The notes beneath the pieces were generated by a model that had not been told where the DNA came from, did not search any database, and worked only from the letters and a program-made list of their open reading frames with translations. This document shows positions 46,370-57,239 of a stretch of DNA of 64,000 bases, piece by piece; position 1 is the stretch's first letter, and each line of letters starts with the position of its first letter. A program made the translations under genes and the position numbers. The DNA is taken from NCBI GenBank assembly GCA_947359465.1, contig OX375874.1, positions 102,923,441-102,987,440 on the forward strand. Direction: 5' to 3'. The stretch is from Metellina segmentata. Lineage: Eukaryota > Arthropoda > Arachnida > Araneae > Tetragnathidae.

Positions 46370-47000
46370 CGGAAATGTCTCTCACGATTCGAACAATTTT
46401 GCTAATGACGCGAGATATCTTGTGAATCAAGATTTGAACACTATTGGTAATTATAAATGTGTCTCATGAATCTTTTTTGAGCAATCTTGCTGATGAAAAG
46501 GTATCTCATCCATCAAGATCTGATTAATTTTGCTGATGACACGAGATATCTCGTGAATCAAGATCTGAACAATAATGGTAATTATGAGGTGTCTCATGAA
46601 TCTTGTTCTGAGCAATCTTACTGATGAGAAGATATATCATCTATCAAGATCTGATCAATTTTTCTAATGACGAGATATCTCATGAATCAAGGTCTGAACA
46701 ATCTTGCTAATCATGACGTGTCTCATGAATCAAGTTCTAAGCAATCTTGCTGATGACAAGATATCTCGTCCATCAAGATCTGATCAATTTTGCTGATGAC
46801 GAGATATCTCGCGAATCAAGATCTTGACACTATTGCTAATTATGAGGTGTCTCACGGATCGCGTTTTGAGGAATCTTGCTGATGACAAGATAACTCGTCC
46901 GTCAAGATCTGATCAATTTTGTTAATGACGATATATATCATCAAGATATTGCAGATTTTTATATGATGACGAGATCAAGGTGTGTTCAGCTTTTCTAGTG
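46370..47000. repeat. family P array: alternating CGAGATATCTCG units
   Basis: About five rounds of a ~120-bp compound unit: GCTGATGACGAGATATCTCG, TGAATCAAGATCTGAACAAT, TTATGAGGTGTCTCATGAAT, then GATGACAAGATATCTCGTCC and ATCAAGATCTGATCAATTTT. Many words (GAGATATCTC, AGATCT, TGATCA) are themselves palindromes. Confidence 0.8.
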
Positions 47001-47974
47001 TTGAGTTATCTCGTCGAGGCACAGACCACTATAGGAAAGTTAATGTCCACAGATTGATGAGTTAATTGAACCTATTCATACATGGCGTTGTAAAGTGTAA
47101 CACTGCATCTTATTATTATCAAATAAAATATCGAACATGAAAATTGTATTTAACAATGACGTTATGGTGTAACAAAGTTGACCAATTTACATCAATCATA
47201 CCAGAAGAATCTCATAGCTTCGATAATACTCTTCAGGTTTTCTACGGATGTGTACGGAATTCTGAGTTATTGATAGGCATATCTTCATTTCATAAAACAA
47301 CATATCTTTAAGGTAATGACTTGGCTTAGAGTCATACAAGCCATCTATAACGTTAACGATGATGCAGCTCACATAAATAATGGAGTTGCGATCTTTTAGT
47401 TCTGATATAGTAACTTAGTTGGTGATTAAATCGTGGTATAATATTTGTAGTTTTTAAGGGAATTGAAAACCTTATGGTAACAGTGGTATTTCTCTCCCAC
47501 ATTCTTGTAAACGAAAAAATGAAATGTTTCCGTTTCTACATTCAGCAGTAAGCCGGAGGACATCATATTTCAGAGATATTAATGATAACATTAACTTATC
47601 CATATATTGGAACTAATAATATAATTTTCACCATCAGCTATGATGTGAGTTAGCCAGTTGTTTCAGTCAATTACCTAATGCTGTATGGATAATATAAGAA
47701 ATAATTTTATTTGAAACATTGTGGTTTATTTCTATTAATCAACTGATAGGTCTTAGATGTATTCTCTCTCCACGACATTGTTAATAATACAGGTTGTTTC
47801 ATAACTTCCTATACAAAGATTACGGAAAGGTAAAGAATACAAATTAATCATATTCAAATGGGGATATGTGTTCATAAGCACCACCTGAATTTTCAGGACG
47901 GAGTTGTTATACATTATCATTTTAGACGCTGACTCGTCTGGGTAGCATGTATCATTTCCCGAACTCAAAAAGAA

Positions 47975-48255
47975 TCCATGGTAACTCCGCTGGTAGAGCC
48001 GCTCATTAGAAACGGGATGATTTCTAGTTTGAAATGTATCTAGTATGTGTGCACATTAAATCTTCCATTGCCTCAAAAGCCTGACTATGGAATGATTTGG
48101 AAACTTGCAATGTTGGATGCCGTCTTAGGTGTTGACCTCGTAATCTCGTTCAAAGTGGCGATGCGTTGTCCTGTGATATTTCTGATCAAGATTGATCCCC
48201 GACCGTCGCCAATAGTACTTTGTGTTGCTCCACTGCATCTAAATTCAACTAAATA
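47975..48255 (+). repeat. S1 SINE, diverged
   Basis: Head ATGGTAACTCCGCTGGTAGA, then CATTAGAAACGGG. Body GATCCCCGACCGTCGCCAAT and TGTTGCTCCACTGCATC; strongly mutated in the middle. Confidence 0.65.
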
Positions 48256-48831
48256 CTTGAACTCTAAATTGACTGGCAGCATGCATTTAGAATATGGGGT
48301 AGCTAATAGACGAGATACTGTGTGGTGTAGACGACACTGTTTGACCTGCCAGAAAAGTGTCACGTTGTTTAAAACCCATTTCTTTGTTTTATATCCCAAA
48401 AATGTTTGGTTGAGTCAACAAACGTTTTTTGAGTTTGTACCAGACTTTGTATCAAACCGAAGCATCCCACGAAAATAAGCATGAACGTGGTTGGCTGCAA
48501 TCAACTTGAGTTGCTTATATGATTTAACATTGTCAGGTATACTTAGTGTTGGTCTCAATTCTGAATACCCACTCTGAGGCTATCAGTGCACAGTAACAGT
48601 AGATATTTGAAATTAGGGCTGATAAAAAATGGCTTTCATTTCTACACTTCCATGTACATTCTTATGTTTTCTGGTTCTTCAGCTGTCAGCGTAATCATTT
48701 TTCTTCCACCTATTAAAGTCATTACGGATATTGGAAACAATCCTCCAAATTGTTTTCATAGTTGGTCCCAGTGAGCAAACAAAACTCCTTTATCTCGAGT
48801 GTGGAAATTCAATTTAGGCATCACTTGCTAA

Positions 48832-49015
48832 TCGTGGTGGTGGAAATTTAGAAAGTGAGGTGGAAGCTCTGGTGTGTCCTCGTCATCTGACCGTGGTTCA
48901 AAATTACGTGGTGTTATCCTCGTCGCATCTTTCCCTTCGGAGGTTGATCCCAGACCGTCGCAAATAGCTCGTTGCACCACATACGACGTTGTGCGACGTT
49001 GACTTAAAAATACCA
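48832..49015 (+). repeat. S1 SINE, 3' two thirds
   Basis: GTCCTCGTCATCTGACCGTG, TTCAAAATTACGTGGTG, TCTTTCCCTTCGGAGG, CAGACCGTCGCAAATAGC, tail near AAATACC. Confidence 0.8.
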
Positions 49016-49242
49016 ATAATCGGAGTGGGTTTCCATGCTTATCCCTACATAGCATCTTCCGGTTGATCACCGATGTCCCCTTCTTTGTTAGTAGATGGCA
49101 CATTCGGGGGTGCAGACAGGTATATATCGCTATGTGAATACGATTCAATTTTGTGTTTCCAACCTTCCCTTAAACTTTAAGTTTTACAACAGCCCGTGAG
49201 GCATTCGACTTTCTCCATTGAGCTGGTATTTGTCCATTTCAG

Positions 49243-49467
49243 GCCTTCGGCTGCTTCCTGGCGTGGGAGACACGGCACGTGAGCATTCCGGCCCTCAACG
49301 ACTCCAAGTACATCGGCATGAGTGTGTACAACGTGGTGATCATGTGCGTCATCGGGGCCGCCCTGTCCTTCGTGCTGAGGGAGCAGCAGGACGCGGCCTT
49401 CGTCATCATCTCCATCTTCATCATGTTCTGTTCCACGACCACACTGTGCCTGGTGTTCGTTCCCAAG
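49243..49467 (+). CDS. GABA-B-R2: GABA-B-R2 exon c: end of TM5, loop 3, TM6 and TM7
   Basis: 225 bp (75 codons, phase 0-0) between CCATTTCAG and GTGAGA. It reads [18 protein letters not shown] then [18 protein letters not shown] (TM6), REQQDAAFV (extracellular loop 3), a second hydrophobic span (TM7) and CLVFVPK. The cytoplasmic loop 3 [17 protein letters not shown] is the most conserved part of GABA-B subunits and takes part in G-protein coupling. Third positions are G or C in 69 of 75 codons (92%), against 32-48% in the other exons. Antisense ORFs here are shadows. Confidence 0.97.
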
Positions 49468-49649
49468 GTGAGACTGGTGAGGCCCCAATCCATACATACA
49501 TCTGGGTGTGCGTGATGCCTATCTACCCCCTTTTTGATTCTCGCACAGTCCCGACGTATGCAGAGTGGAAACGGTAGCAAACTTCTGGCTAGTACCATAA
49601 ATACGATTTCGGTTATTGATGCGGTTATCGTAATCCACCTTGAACACAC

Positions 49650-50880
49650 ATTGTAGAAACACTAAGAACATTGAACAGTAGTATACAAACATTGAACAGC
49701 CCAGAAGAAACACTAAAAATATTATAGGACGTTCTAAAAACACTAAGAACATTGGGAAGTTTTTTAGAAATATTAAGAACATTTAACAATCTAGAAACAC
49801 TAAGAACATTGAATAACAATCTAGAAACACTAAGAACATTGAACAACAATCTAGAAATACTAAGAACATATAACACATAATGTAGTAGAAACACAAGGAG
49901 CATTGAACGAAATTGTTGAAATTTAAGGATAGTTGAACAAATTTGTAGAAATACTAAGAATATTGAACAACGTTCTAGAAATAATAAGAACATTGAACAC
50001 AGCAATCTAGAAACAATTCATAACAATGTAGAAATACTAAGAAACCCTAAACGTTAACAGCGTTACAGAAATACTGAGAACATTGTAGAAACACTAAGAA
50101 CCTTAACAACGTTGTTGAAACTCTAAGAACATTGAACACAGCAATCTAGAAACAATTCATAACAATGTAGAAATACTAAGAAACCCTAAACGTTAACAGC
50201 GTTACAGAAATACTGAGAACATTGTAGAAACACTAAGAACACTTAACAACGTTGTTGAAACTCTAATAACATTGAACAACGTTGTAGAAAGACTAGGAGC
50301 ATTTAACATCAATGTAGAAACACTAAGAATATTATTCGACGTTCTAGAAGCATTAAGAACATTGAACAACAACATAGAAACATTACGAATAATGAACAAC
50401 AATGTAGAAACATTAAGAACATTAAACAGCCTTGTAGAAACCTTAAGAACGATGAGCAGCGTTATAGAAATACAAAGAACTTTGAACAAAGTTCTAAAAA
50501 CACTAGGAGCATTGAACGACACTGTAAAAACATTTTGGAATATTGAACAATAATGTAGAAACACAAAGACTATTGAACAACACAGTAGAAAAACCAAGAG
50601 AATTGAACAACACTGCAGAAACACTAGGAACATTGAACAAGATTGTAGAAATACTAAGAATGATGAACAGCTTTCTTGAACTACTAAGGAGCACTGAACG
50701 ACATTGTTGAAATACTATGAATAATGAACAGCGTTCTTGAAATATTAAGGAGCATTGAACGACATTATTGAAATACTAGAACTTTGAGCAGCAATGCAGA
50801 AAAACAGAACATTAAACAGCATTTTAGAAACCTTAAGAACATTGAACATTATTGGAAAAAACTAGGAACACTAATTAAGT
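49650..50880 (+). repeat. 30-bp minisatellite, about 40 degenerate copies
   Basis: Variants of AACAATGTAGAAACACTAAG + AACATTGAAC. A 104-bp stretch (GAACACAGCAATCTAGAAAC... to ...GTAGAAACACTAAGAAC) at about 49992-50101 is repeated at 50130-50240, showing higher-order duplication. Long ORFs on both strands (NNVETLRTL or LFNVLSVSR repeats) are artefacts of a period divisible by three. Confidence 0.9.
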
Positions 50881-52911
50881 AATCACTAATCTTTATCAGA
50901 TTTTTTAAGTTTTAATATATATAGTTCATACAAATTATTCTCTTAAACGATACATTTATTTTCCTACGACTAATAGTGATGTCAAAGTATCATATTTATA
51001 CAAATTCTCAAATTATGTTTAACTAACCCCAAGTACGCACCACAGATAAATTGTTTCATTTTTCACAAAATATTACAAAAAGTAGCAAACACAATTAAAA
51101 ACAGAGATGCAATAAATTTAAATAAAACTTTTACGCAACGATTCTCTTAGTATAACAAATATACCAATCTAATTTTGAAATAAGACAATACATTATCCAC
51201 TCTGCATACACTATAATGCTACTTGAACGGAAATAAATCGAATTGATGTTCACTTTGATTGCAATATTTTGTACCTTTACGTCTTAAAATAATTTCCTTA
51301 GATTTCTGACTTCAAGTAAAACTTATTTTTGCATATGTTTTTATGTAAAAATTTCAACTTACTGTTCAAAAAGATTAATACGATTAGCTTTTTATTCATA
51401 ATTTCTTATTTAATTTCAATAAGTTTTAAAAGCAATGAAGAAATTTTCGACATAAAATATTATGAAATTGTTTGTTCAGTACGTACATTTTTAAAAATGA
51501 TTTTTAATCGTCAAATTCTGTTATTTTAATCACTAAAATATAAAGTCCTTCGTAAAACCCTTTGTGTTGTCCTAATTGAAACTTGTTCATATTCATCTTA
51601 TGCTTCAATAAAGAATAAGATTCAAGAGAGGTTTTAATATTTGTTTGATTGTAAGATGAATTGAAGCATTATGTTACCTACACAAATTTGCGATATTTCT
51701 AAATAGACTAAATAATCTGTAGAAATTGAATCATTTCTTAGAACATTTTAATTAAAGTTTTGACACGTAAATGTAATCATCTTGAAATGAAAAATTCTAT
51801 TTCTTTTAACTTTGGTGTTTTTAGAATAAGTAAATTAATTTGCAGTAAAGAAAAATTTCTTCTGTATTAAGAACGCAAATGATTAAAAATAATAACTCTA
51901 AGAGCTTAAATTTATAAATTCATATCTAAAGTACACATCATCCCTTTTTATTGCACTTTCTTTCCATCACAATGTGCATGAATAGCATGATAAATTCACT
52001 TGCACAAATTCACGCATTCAATTCGCTTTTGTAAGATTATGCATTTATATTCTTGGTGTACTTAATGGATCATTTACGTGTTCAATTTCAGCATTCAAAT
52101 GTTAAATAATTGTTTGAATTGGAATAAAATTAAATATGGAGAATGTCGAAGTTTAATGAAGAAAGAAAATAACTCACATATATCAAACTCTAAAATTTGA
52201 GAGGGGGGGGGTGATTTTAAAGTAATACTTAAAATTCATTCTTGATAAAGGATAAGTGTTATGCCAACATTCACGCACTTTCTAATGTAGAAAAGGTGAG
52301 TTTCGGTTATTTAGATTTTTTAAAGATTACTATCTTAGTAAAGCATACAATCATAGCTTTAGCAGAGAACGATAGAGAGAGAGTTAACAATAAAATTAAG
52401 GTATTCAAAAAAAAATTTATATTATAATTATTAAAGCAAAACCATAAAATAAAATTATTCACCGTATCAAACCAAAAGTTTGGATCTTTTTAAAAAGTAA
52501 AAACTATAAATAAACCAAGAAATACTAGAGTAATAAAAGAAGATTTCCAAAACGTAGTGAATTATTAAGAAACTAAGATCATCTGAAATATGAAGCATAA
52601 CATTAAGGACATTGGAAATGTTAACCACAGAACTAAAGACGTCAAAATAACAAATAATACATGTCGTATTCAGAGTAACAGGCTGGAATATTCGTCTTCA
52701 ATCAGAAAATGTAGGCATGATAGAAGTTTTAGATACGTACGTTAGCCAAGAAGTTAGAATTTGAGGAGTAACACGATATTCTGAAGTACAAAAAATAGGA
52801 ACATCAGAGAAATAAATCAACCATAATAAAGTCTTCAAAATACTAGTTCATAAAGTTGGAGTCATGAGTAGTTAATCATGCAATGAAAGTCTTCAGGCTA
52901 GATAACCATAA

Positions 52912-52948
52912 AATTGTGTTAGTAACACTAAGTGTTACTAACACAATT
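52912..52948. repeat. perfect 18-bp hairpin
   Basis: AATTGTGTTAGTAACACT, one-base loop A, AGTGTTACTAACACAATT. It is followed to 53045 by three short tandem units of ACTACTGTACTGTAATTGTG + TTTAAAAA. Confidence 0.95.
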
Positions 52949-54039
52949 GTGTTCAAAAAACTACTGTACTGTAATTGTGTTTAAAAAACTACTGTACTGT
53001 AATTGTGTTTAAAAACTGTCCTATAAAATTGTGTTTAAAAAACTAAGCAATCGCTATGTATTTGGGATATTTAAATTTGATAGCTTTTTAGTGTTATAAT
53101 CAATAAAACAAAGATGCTATAAACAAAACATTGAAATAGACTCGTGTTTATGAAAACGTTTATGATTGGGGAAAGCATCCATTTAATTTAGCAATATTAA
53201 AAAAGAGGTTAGAGTTAATAAACTATTAAAAGGGGTGTCGTGTTCACACACACATATGAAACGTTGAATTCCACTCTGGTCAGATTGATAATATACTTTA
53301 TGGACCGTAGCTGATAATGCTGAATAGTTTGAATGGCTAATTAGTAGATCAATAGATCCCACTGTGCCTATTTTGGTATGTGGGATCTCGGTCTCGAAGA
53401 CATAATTGGGAGAGAGTTACTCTAATAATTCCATCTTAATTCTAGCATTTGAATCTGTTCCAAATGGCTTGAATCAGTGTCCTCCGCTGTCTAGAATATT
53501 GGGGATAACCGTGATTCTGCTAGCATAGTAACATTGGATTACCACTGGTTTTAAACTTATATAAACCCATAGGTTTTAAACTTTTATTAAATTATATGGG
53601 ATGAGTAATTACAATCATATAAATATGTTTTACGCAAATTTATAATATATTCACAGAAGTTAGAACAATTGAATACACAATACAAATTAAACGAATTCAT
53701 TAATTAAAAAGGTGTTTCTTACAAAGCTAAAAATTTAACCTAATGGTTTTATAAAACGAACAAATTCAGCATGTAATGCTTCACAGGTCCATTTAGCTTT
53801 GATTTATTTAACCATTTAAAGATTGCCACTGATACAAAATAACTTATGGAACTGCGATACACAAAACTTCCTGAAAGGTTGGTCATTTTACATAAATGTG
53901 TTTTGCACTCAGCTTAAGGGTTCTTAAGGGGGGAGTCTTTTTCATAACCTTACTTCACATCTAAAACAATTCGAAACAACAGAATATAAAATGAGATAAC
54001 ACATTTCAATAGCGTTAGTATACCTAAATAGTTAACTTC

Positions 54040-54420
54040 ATTTTATGACGGGGTTAAGGCCATTAGGACCAGACGTCATAATGGCCTTGAAAGGAGTACG
54101 AGCATGTTTGCTCTTATGGTAACTTTTGGAACTCTGTTTGCCAATAAATCTGTTTCCCATGCCTTCATAATACAATGTGAACTAATTGATCGTCCTGGTG
54201 GTTTATATGGACACGTCGAAAGCCACCCTGTGGAAGCCAGCCTCTTATGCAAGACCTGTTCCAAACTAACACCTGTAATTAGCAAGGGACATATTCTTTT
54301 TCTTTGTTCATTCCTTGGAACAATAGGGCAATTTTGATGAGGCATACCATCATTGATGAAACTGGACCAGATCTGGATGAACGAAATGTCTCGACTAATG
54401 TAAAACTATTGTTTAGTTTT
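54040..54420. other. GC-richer unassigned block
   Basis: Open on both strands for about 77-89 codons (54104-54337 plus, 54076-54345 minus) without a known motif. Starts near GACGGGGTTAAGGCCATTAG. The end carries a family P-like word (GATCTGGATGAACGAAATGT). Likely an old repeat. Confidence 0.3.
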
Positions 54421-54747
54421 ATGTGTTGGAAAGATTAATTACATTAAAAACTGCCACAACTGAAGATTCTAGAAGGGTCAATTGTGGTGCCTTTTCAACA
54501 CCCAAAACACTTGGGCTTTCAGTGTTTGAACACATAAAAACAGAAATTTGTTTTTTTTTAGTGCAGAGGGTTGCGAAATGCGCTTACAAGTCAACGCCAA
54601 ATATTAAACAAGTGCACGCAAAAAAGCATCATTTTTTTTTTGCAGAGAAAAGTTAAATTTTTCCTAGGGTAATTTTTTAAAAGGAAAATGAACCCCCTCT
54701 ATAGTAGACTCAGACTGTTGGCAACAATCACACTCAGCCATATATCT

Positions 54748-54970
54748 GCAGCCCCGGATACAATACCGCCATGTTTTTTTACAAGAGAGCTTCTGAAAGT
54801 TTTAATATGACACACACACATTGAAGATCGCTTATCATTATTTCAATAACATTTCTTTTTTACTCTCTTATGACAGTTTTGCAGCATGAAGAAACCAGGT
54901 GTTAAATCTTTATGTGCATAAAAGTCTTTTCTTTTTTTTTTACTTATGGCGGTATTGCAGTTAGGGTGCG
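54748..54970. repeat. MITE-like inverted repeat
   Basis: ACAATACCGCCATGTTTTTTT (54763) and AAATTTTTT-type right arm TTTACTTATGGCGGTATTGC (54940) are inverted copies about 150 bp apart. Confidence 0.5.
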
Positions 54971-55162
54971 ATAAACGCCTCTTCGTATAGGTAAAATGCT
55001 AACGTAAGAGTGATACAGAGACAAGTTAGTTGCTACATTAAGGTAGTGTTAAAAAGGGTGGAACGGTTGCTAGATTTTATGGTGGCTCCAAGCATAAGGC
55101 GTATGAAATATAAATAGATTAAGTTTATTTTCCGTAAATGATTTGCTGTCCATCCATTGCAG

Positions 55163-55324
55163 TTGCTGGAGCTTTGGGCTAACCCTCATGCTGGAGATCG
55201 TAGAGTGCGGGCTACTCTGAAGCCTCTGAAGAAGTCACGTAGGAGTTCTGACGAAGATGACCTACAGTACAACATGCAGCTTCTACAGGATGAAAACCGT
55301 AGGTTCAGACAGAGATACGAAGAT
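55163..55324 (+). CDS. GABA-B-R2: GABA-B-R2 exon d: cytoplasmic tail and start of coiled coil
   Basis: 162 bp (54 codons, phase 0-0), CATTGCAG acceptor, GTAAGT donor. It reads LLELWANPHAGDRRVRAT, LKPLKKSRRSSDEDD, then LQYNMQLLQDENRRFRQRYE + D. The juxtamembrane RRVRATLKP is basic and arthropod-R2-like; RRSSDEDD is an acidic/serine patch that could be phosphorylated (inference). The last 22 residues have heptad-type hydrophobics with N and E/R at flanks, the start of the coiled coil that in this family binds R1 and masks its ER-retention signal. GC3 is 26/54. Confidence 0.93.
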
Positions 55325-55386
55325 GTAAGTTTCAAATACCGAAGTACTCACTATAGTAAATTAAGGGTCAAAAGTTGTTTAGACAC

Positions 55387-55965
55387 ACCTTCTGATCGCA
55401 TGTTATAAACCAACTTTGATGTCCAAAAATCAATAGGGGCCGCGGTAACACGGTTGAAAGAGCAACGAATTAACATCTGGAGGGTAGTGACTTCGAATTC
55501 AACCAAAAACCGTCGTATAACCAACTTTTATTTCCAAAAATCAATTGGGGCCGCGGTAACCCGGTTGAAAGAGCAACGGATTAACATCTGGAGGGTAGTG
55601 ACTTCGAATTCAACCAAAAGCCGTCGTGTAACCAACTTTTATTTCCAAAAATCAATTGGGGCCGCCGTAACCCGGTTGAAAGAGCAACGGATTAACATCT
55701 GGAGGGTAGTGACTTCGAATTCAACTAAAAACCGTCGTGTAACCAACTTTTATTTCCAAAAATCAATTGGGGCCGCGGTAATCCGGTTGAAAGAGCAACG
55801 GATTAACATCTGGAGGGTAGTGACTTCGAATTCAACCAAAAGCCGTCGTGTAACCAACTTTTATTTCCAAAAATCAATTGGGGCCGAGGTAGCCCGGTTG
55901 AAAGATCAACGGATTAACATCTGGAGGATAGTGACTTCGAATTCGACCAAAAACCGTCGTATACA
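55387..55965 (+). repeat. five tandem 111-bp units of a SINE head
   Basis: Units start CCAACTTTTATTTCCAAAAA and contain GGGGCCGCGGTAACCCGGTT, GAAAGAGCAACGGATTAACA and GTGACTTCGAATTCAACC, i.e. the tRNA-like head of S1 (A-box side, B-box side) plus a short linker. The GGGGC anchor falls at 55440, 55551, 55662, 55773 and 55884: exactly 111 bp each. Only the last unit is joined to an S1 body. As 111 is divisible by three, a 195-codon ORF (55454-56041) with 37-residue repeats results; I judge it not a gene. Confidence 0.92.
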
Positions 55966-56165
55966 GAGAGGAATGGTGCACGATAAATGTCGTGATCTCA
56001 AATGTACTCGCGTTGTCGTAGTGTGGAAGTTTATAAAGTGAGGTGTCATCTCAAGTGTGACATCACCATCTAACCGTGGTTCAAAATTACGAGGTGTTGT
56101 CCTCGGATCTTTCCCGTCGCCAGCAACCCCCGTTGTGTTGCTCCAAAAGCGACAATAACTAAATT
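55965..56165 (+). repeat. S1 SINE body attached to the head array
   Basis: GGTGCACGATAAATGTCGTG, GAGGTGTCATCTCAAGTGTG, CTAACCGTGGTTCAAAATTA, GGATCTTTCCCGTCGCCAGC, TTGTGTTGCTCCAAAAG. Confidence 0.85.
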
Positions 56166-57239
56166 TCCTTACTACCCACTACTACAAATTAATAGCATCA
56201 AATGAAACTTGTAAACTCAAAAAATTAGTTATGGAAATGAAATTTAATGCGAATAATTATTGTGTACACGTTATTTCAATCCTCACGGGCATCAAACACA
56301 GTACGACCACTTTTGTTTAAAATGTAAATATTACATAAACAAACCAAGACTCGTTTTGAATGCATATACTAGCGATCTAGTTTGAAGACATCTTTAGTGG
56401 ATACCTAGAGAATGATTCAACAATCCTATAAGGTCTACTCCATTCGTAGTAGTTTGTTTTCCGCAAAGGCAATGAAATACAATTCATTTTTAACCCTTAG
56501 TTAAGTTACACGAAAAGTACAATTGCGCTCAATCATCTCAACTCTGTATAGGTCATCCAAACGAATCTGAAATGAGTCAAGTGTTTTAAGGCTTGATGAC
56601 AGTCACATACAAAGGTAAGAAAAAAGGAGATAATAATGGATGATGAGAAAGAAACCGCCACCAGTGCACCATACCCTGACTGGATTCAAGGCTTCCAGTG
56701 CACCATGCCCTGACTGGATTCAAGGCTTCTGTAGGAGGCATGGTGTGGAGGAGAATTATTTGTATTGAAGATACCTTTGCGCATAACAAGCACCATTAAC
56801 CAATCTGAAAGAAACCATTTGAGGCTGAAAGGATGAGACATTCTCTATTTGGCTCTTTCCAATAGATATCAAGAGCGTTAAAATAAAAACTTCCCATTCA
56901 TATTTAAGTTTTAAAAAATCGTCTTTTATGCTTCATGTCTTCAGGTTTTAACGATTTATACTTTTTGCGACAGATTATAAGTTTATTTCTTTAGAAGATG
57001 CAGGGGCTATAATTTTCCATCGTGGTTACACCAAAGTTGTTCATAATTCCATATATTAGGACCCTAGTATATTGTCCTCACCAATGACCTTTCGTAGGAT
57101 TATAGGGGATACTATATAAAGAGCTACGGATATGCTGTTTGCAATTAGGTTCAAAACATTTTTTGTTATTACCAATGGCGAGTACAAAAGACAAAACTGA
57201 AGACAAAAAACATAACAAAAGCGATGTAACAAAAGGCAA

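Larger units (their letters stand above)
27765..49242 (+). other. GABA-B-R2 intron B (21.5 kb)
   Basis: GTAAGA donor at 27765, TTTCAG acceptor ending 49242. Stretches with nothing recognised: 27770-28160, 28485-28750, 30610-31675, 32065-32865, 35700-36770 (ORFs at 35704-36027 and 36437-36766 match nothing), 36900-37405, 37870-38385, 38605-39815, 41710-42370 (42023-42241 ORF unassigned), 43450-43640, 44465-45575, 46110-46365, 47005-47970 and 48260-48830. Confidence 0.85.
49468..55162 (+). other. GABA-B-R2 intron C (5.7 kb)
   Basis: GTGAGA donor, ATTGCAG acceptor. Contains a 30-bp minisatellite, then very AT-rich DNA (50885-52905) with nothing recognised apart from a G9 run near 52204. A hairpin, an unassigned GC-richer block (54040-54340) and an inverted repeat follow. 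Confidence 0.85.

Noticed and set aside
49239..49649. Antisense ORFs of 106-136 codons over the GC-rich receptor exon
   Set aside because: They are shadows of the GC-rich sense exon; no splice or domain support.
49519..50633. Several ORFs over the 30-bp array (LFNVLSVSR and NNVETLRTL repeats)
   Set aside because: Period divisible by three keeps frames open on both strands; no protein family.
55454..56041. 195-codon ORF with 37-residue repeats
   Set aside because: It is a translation of tandem SINE heads with 111-bp period, not a repeat protein.
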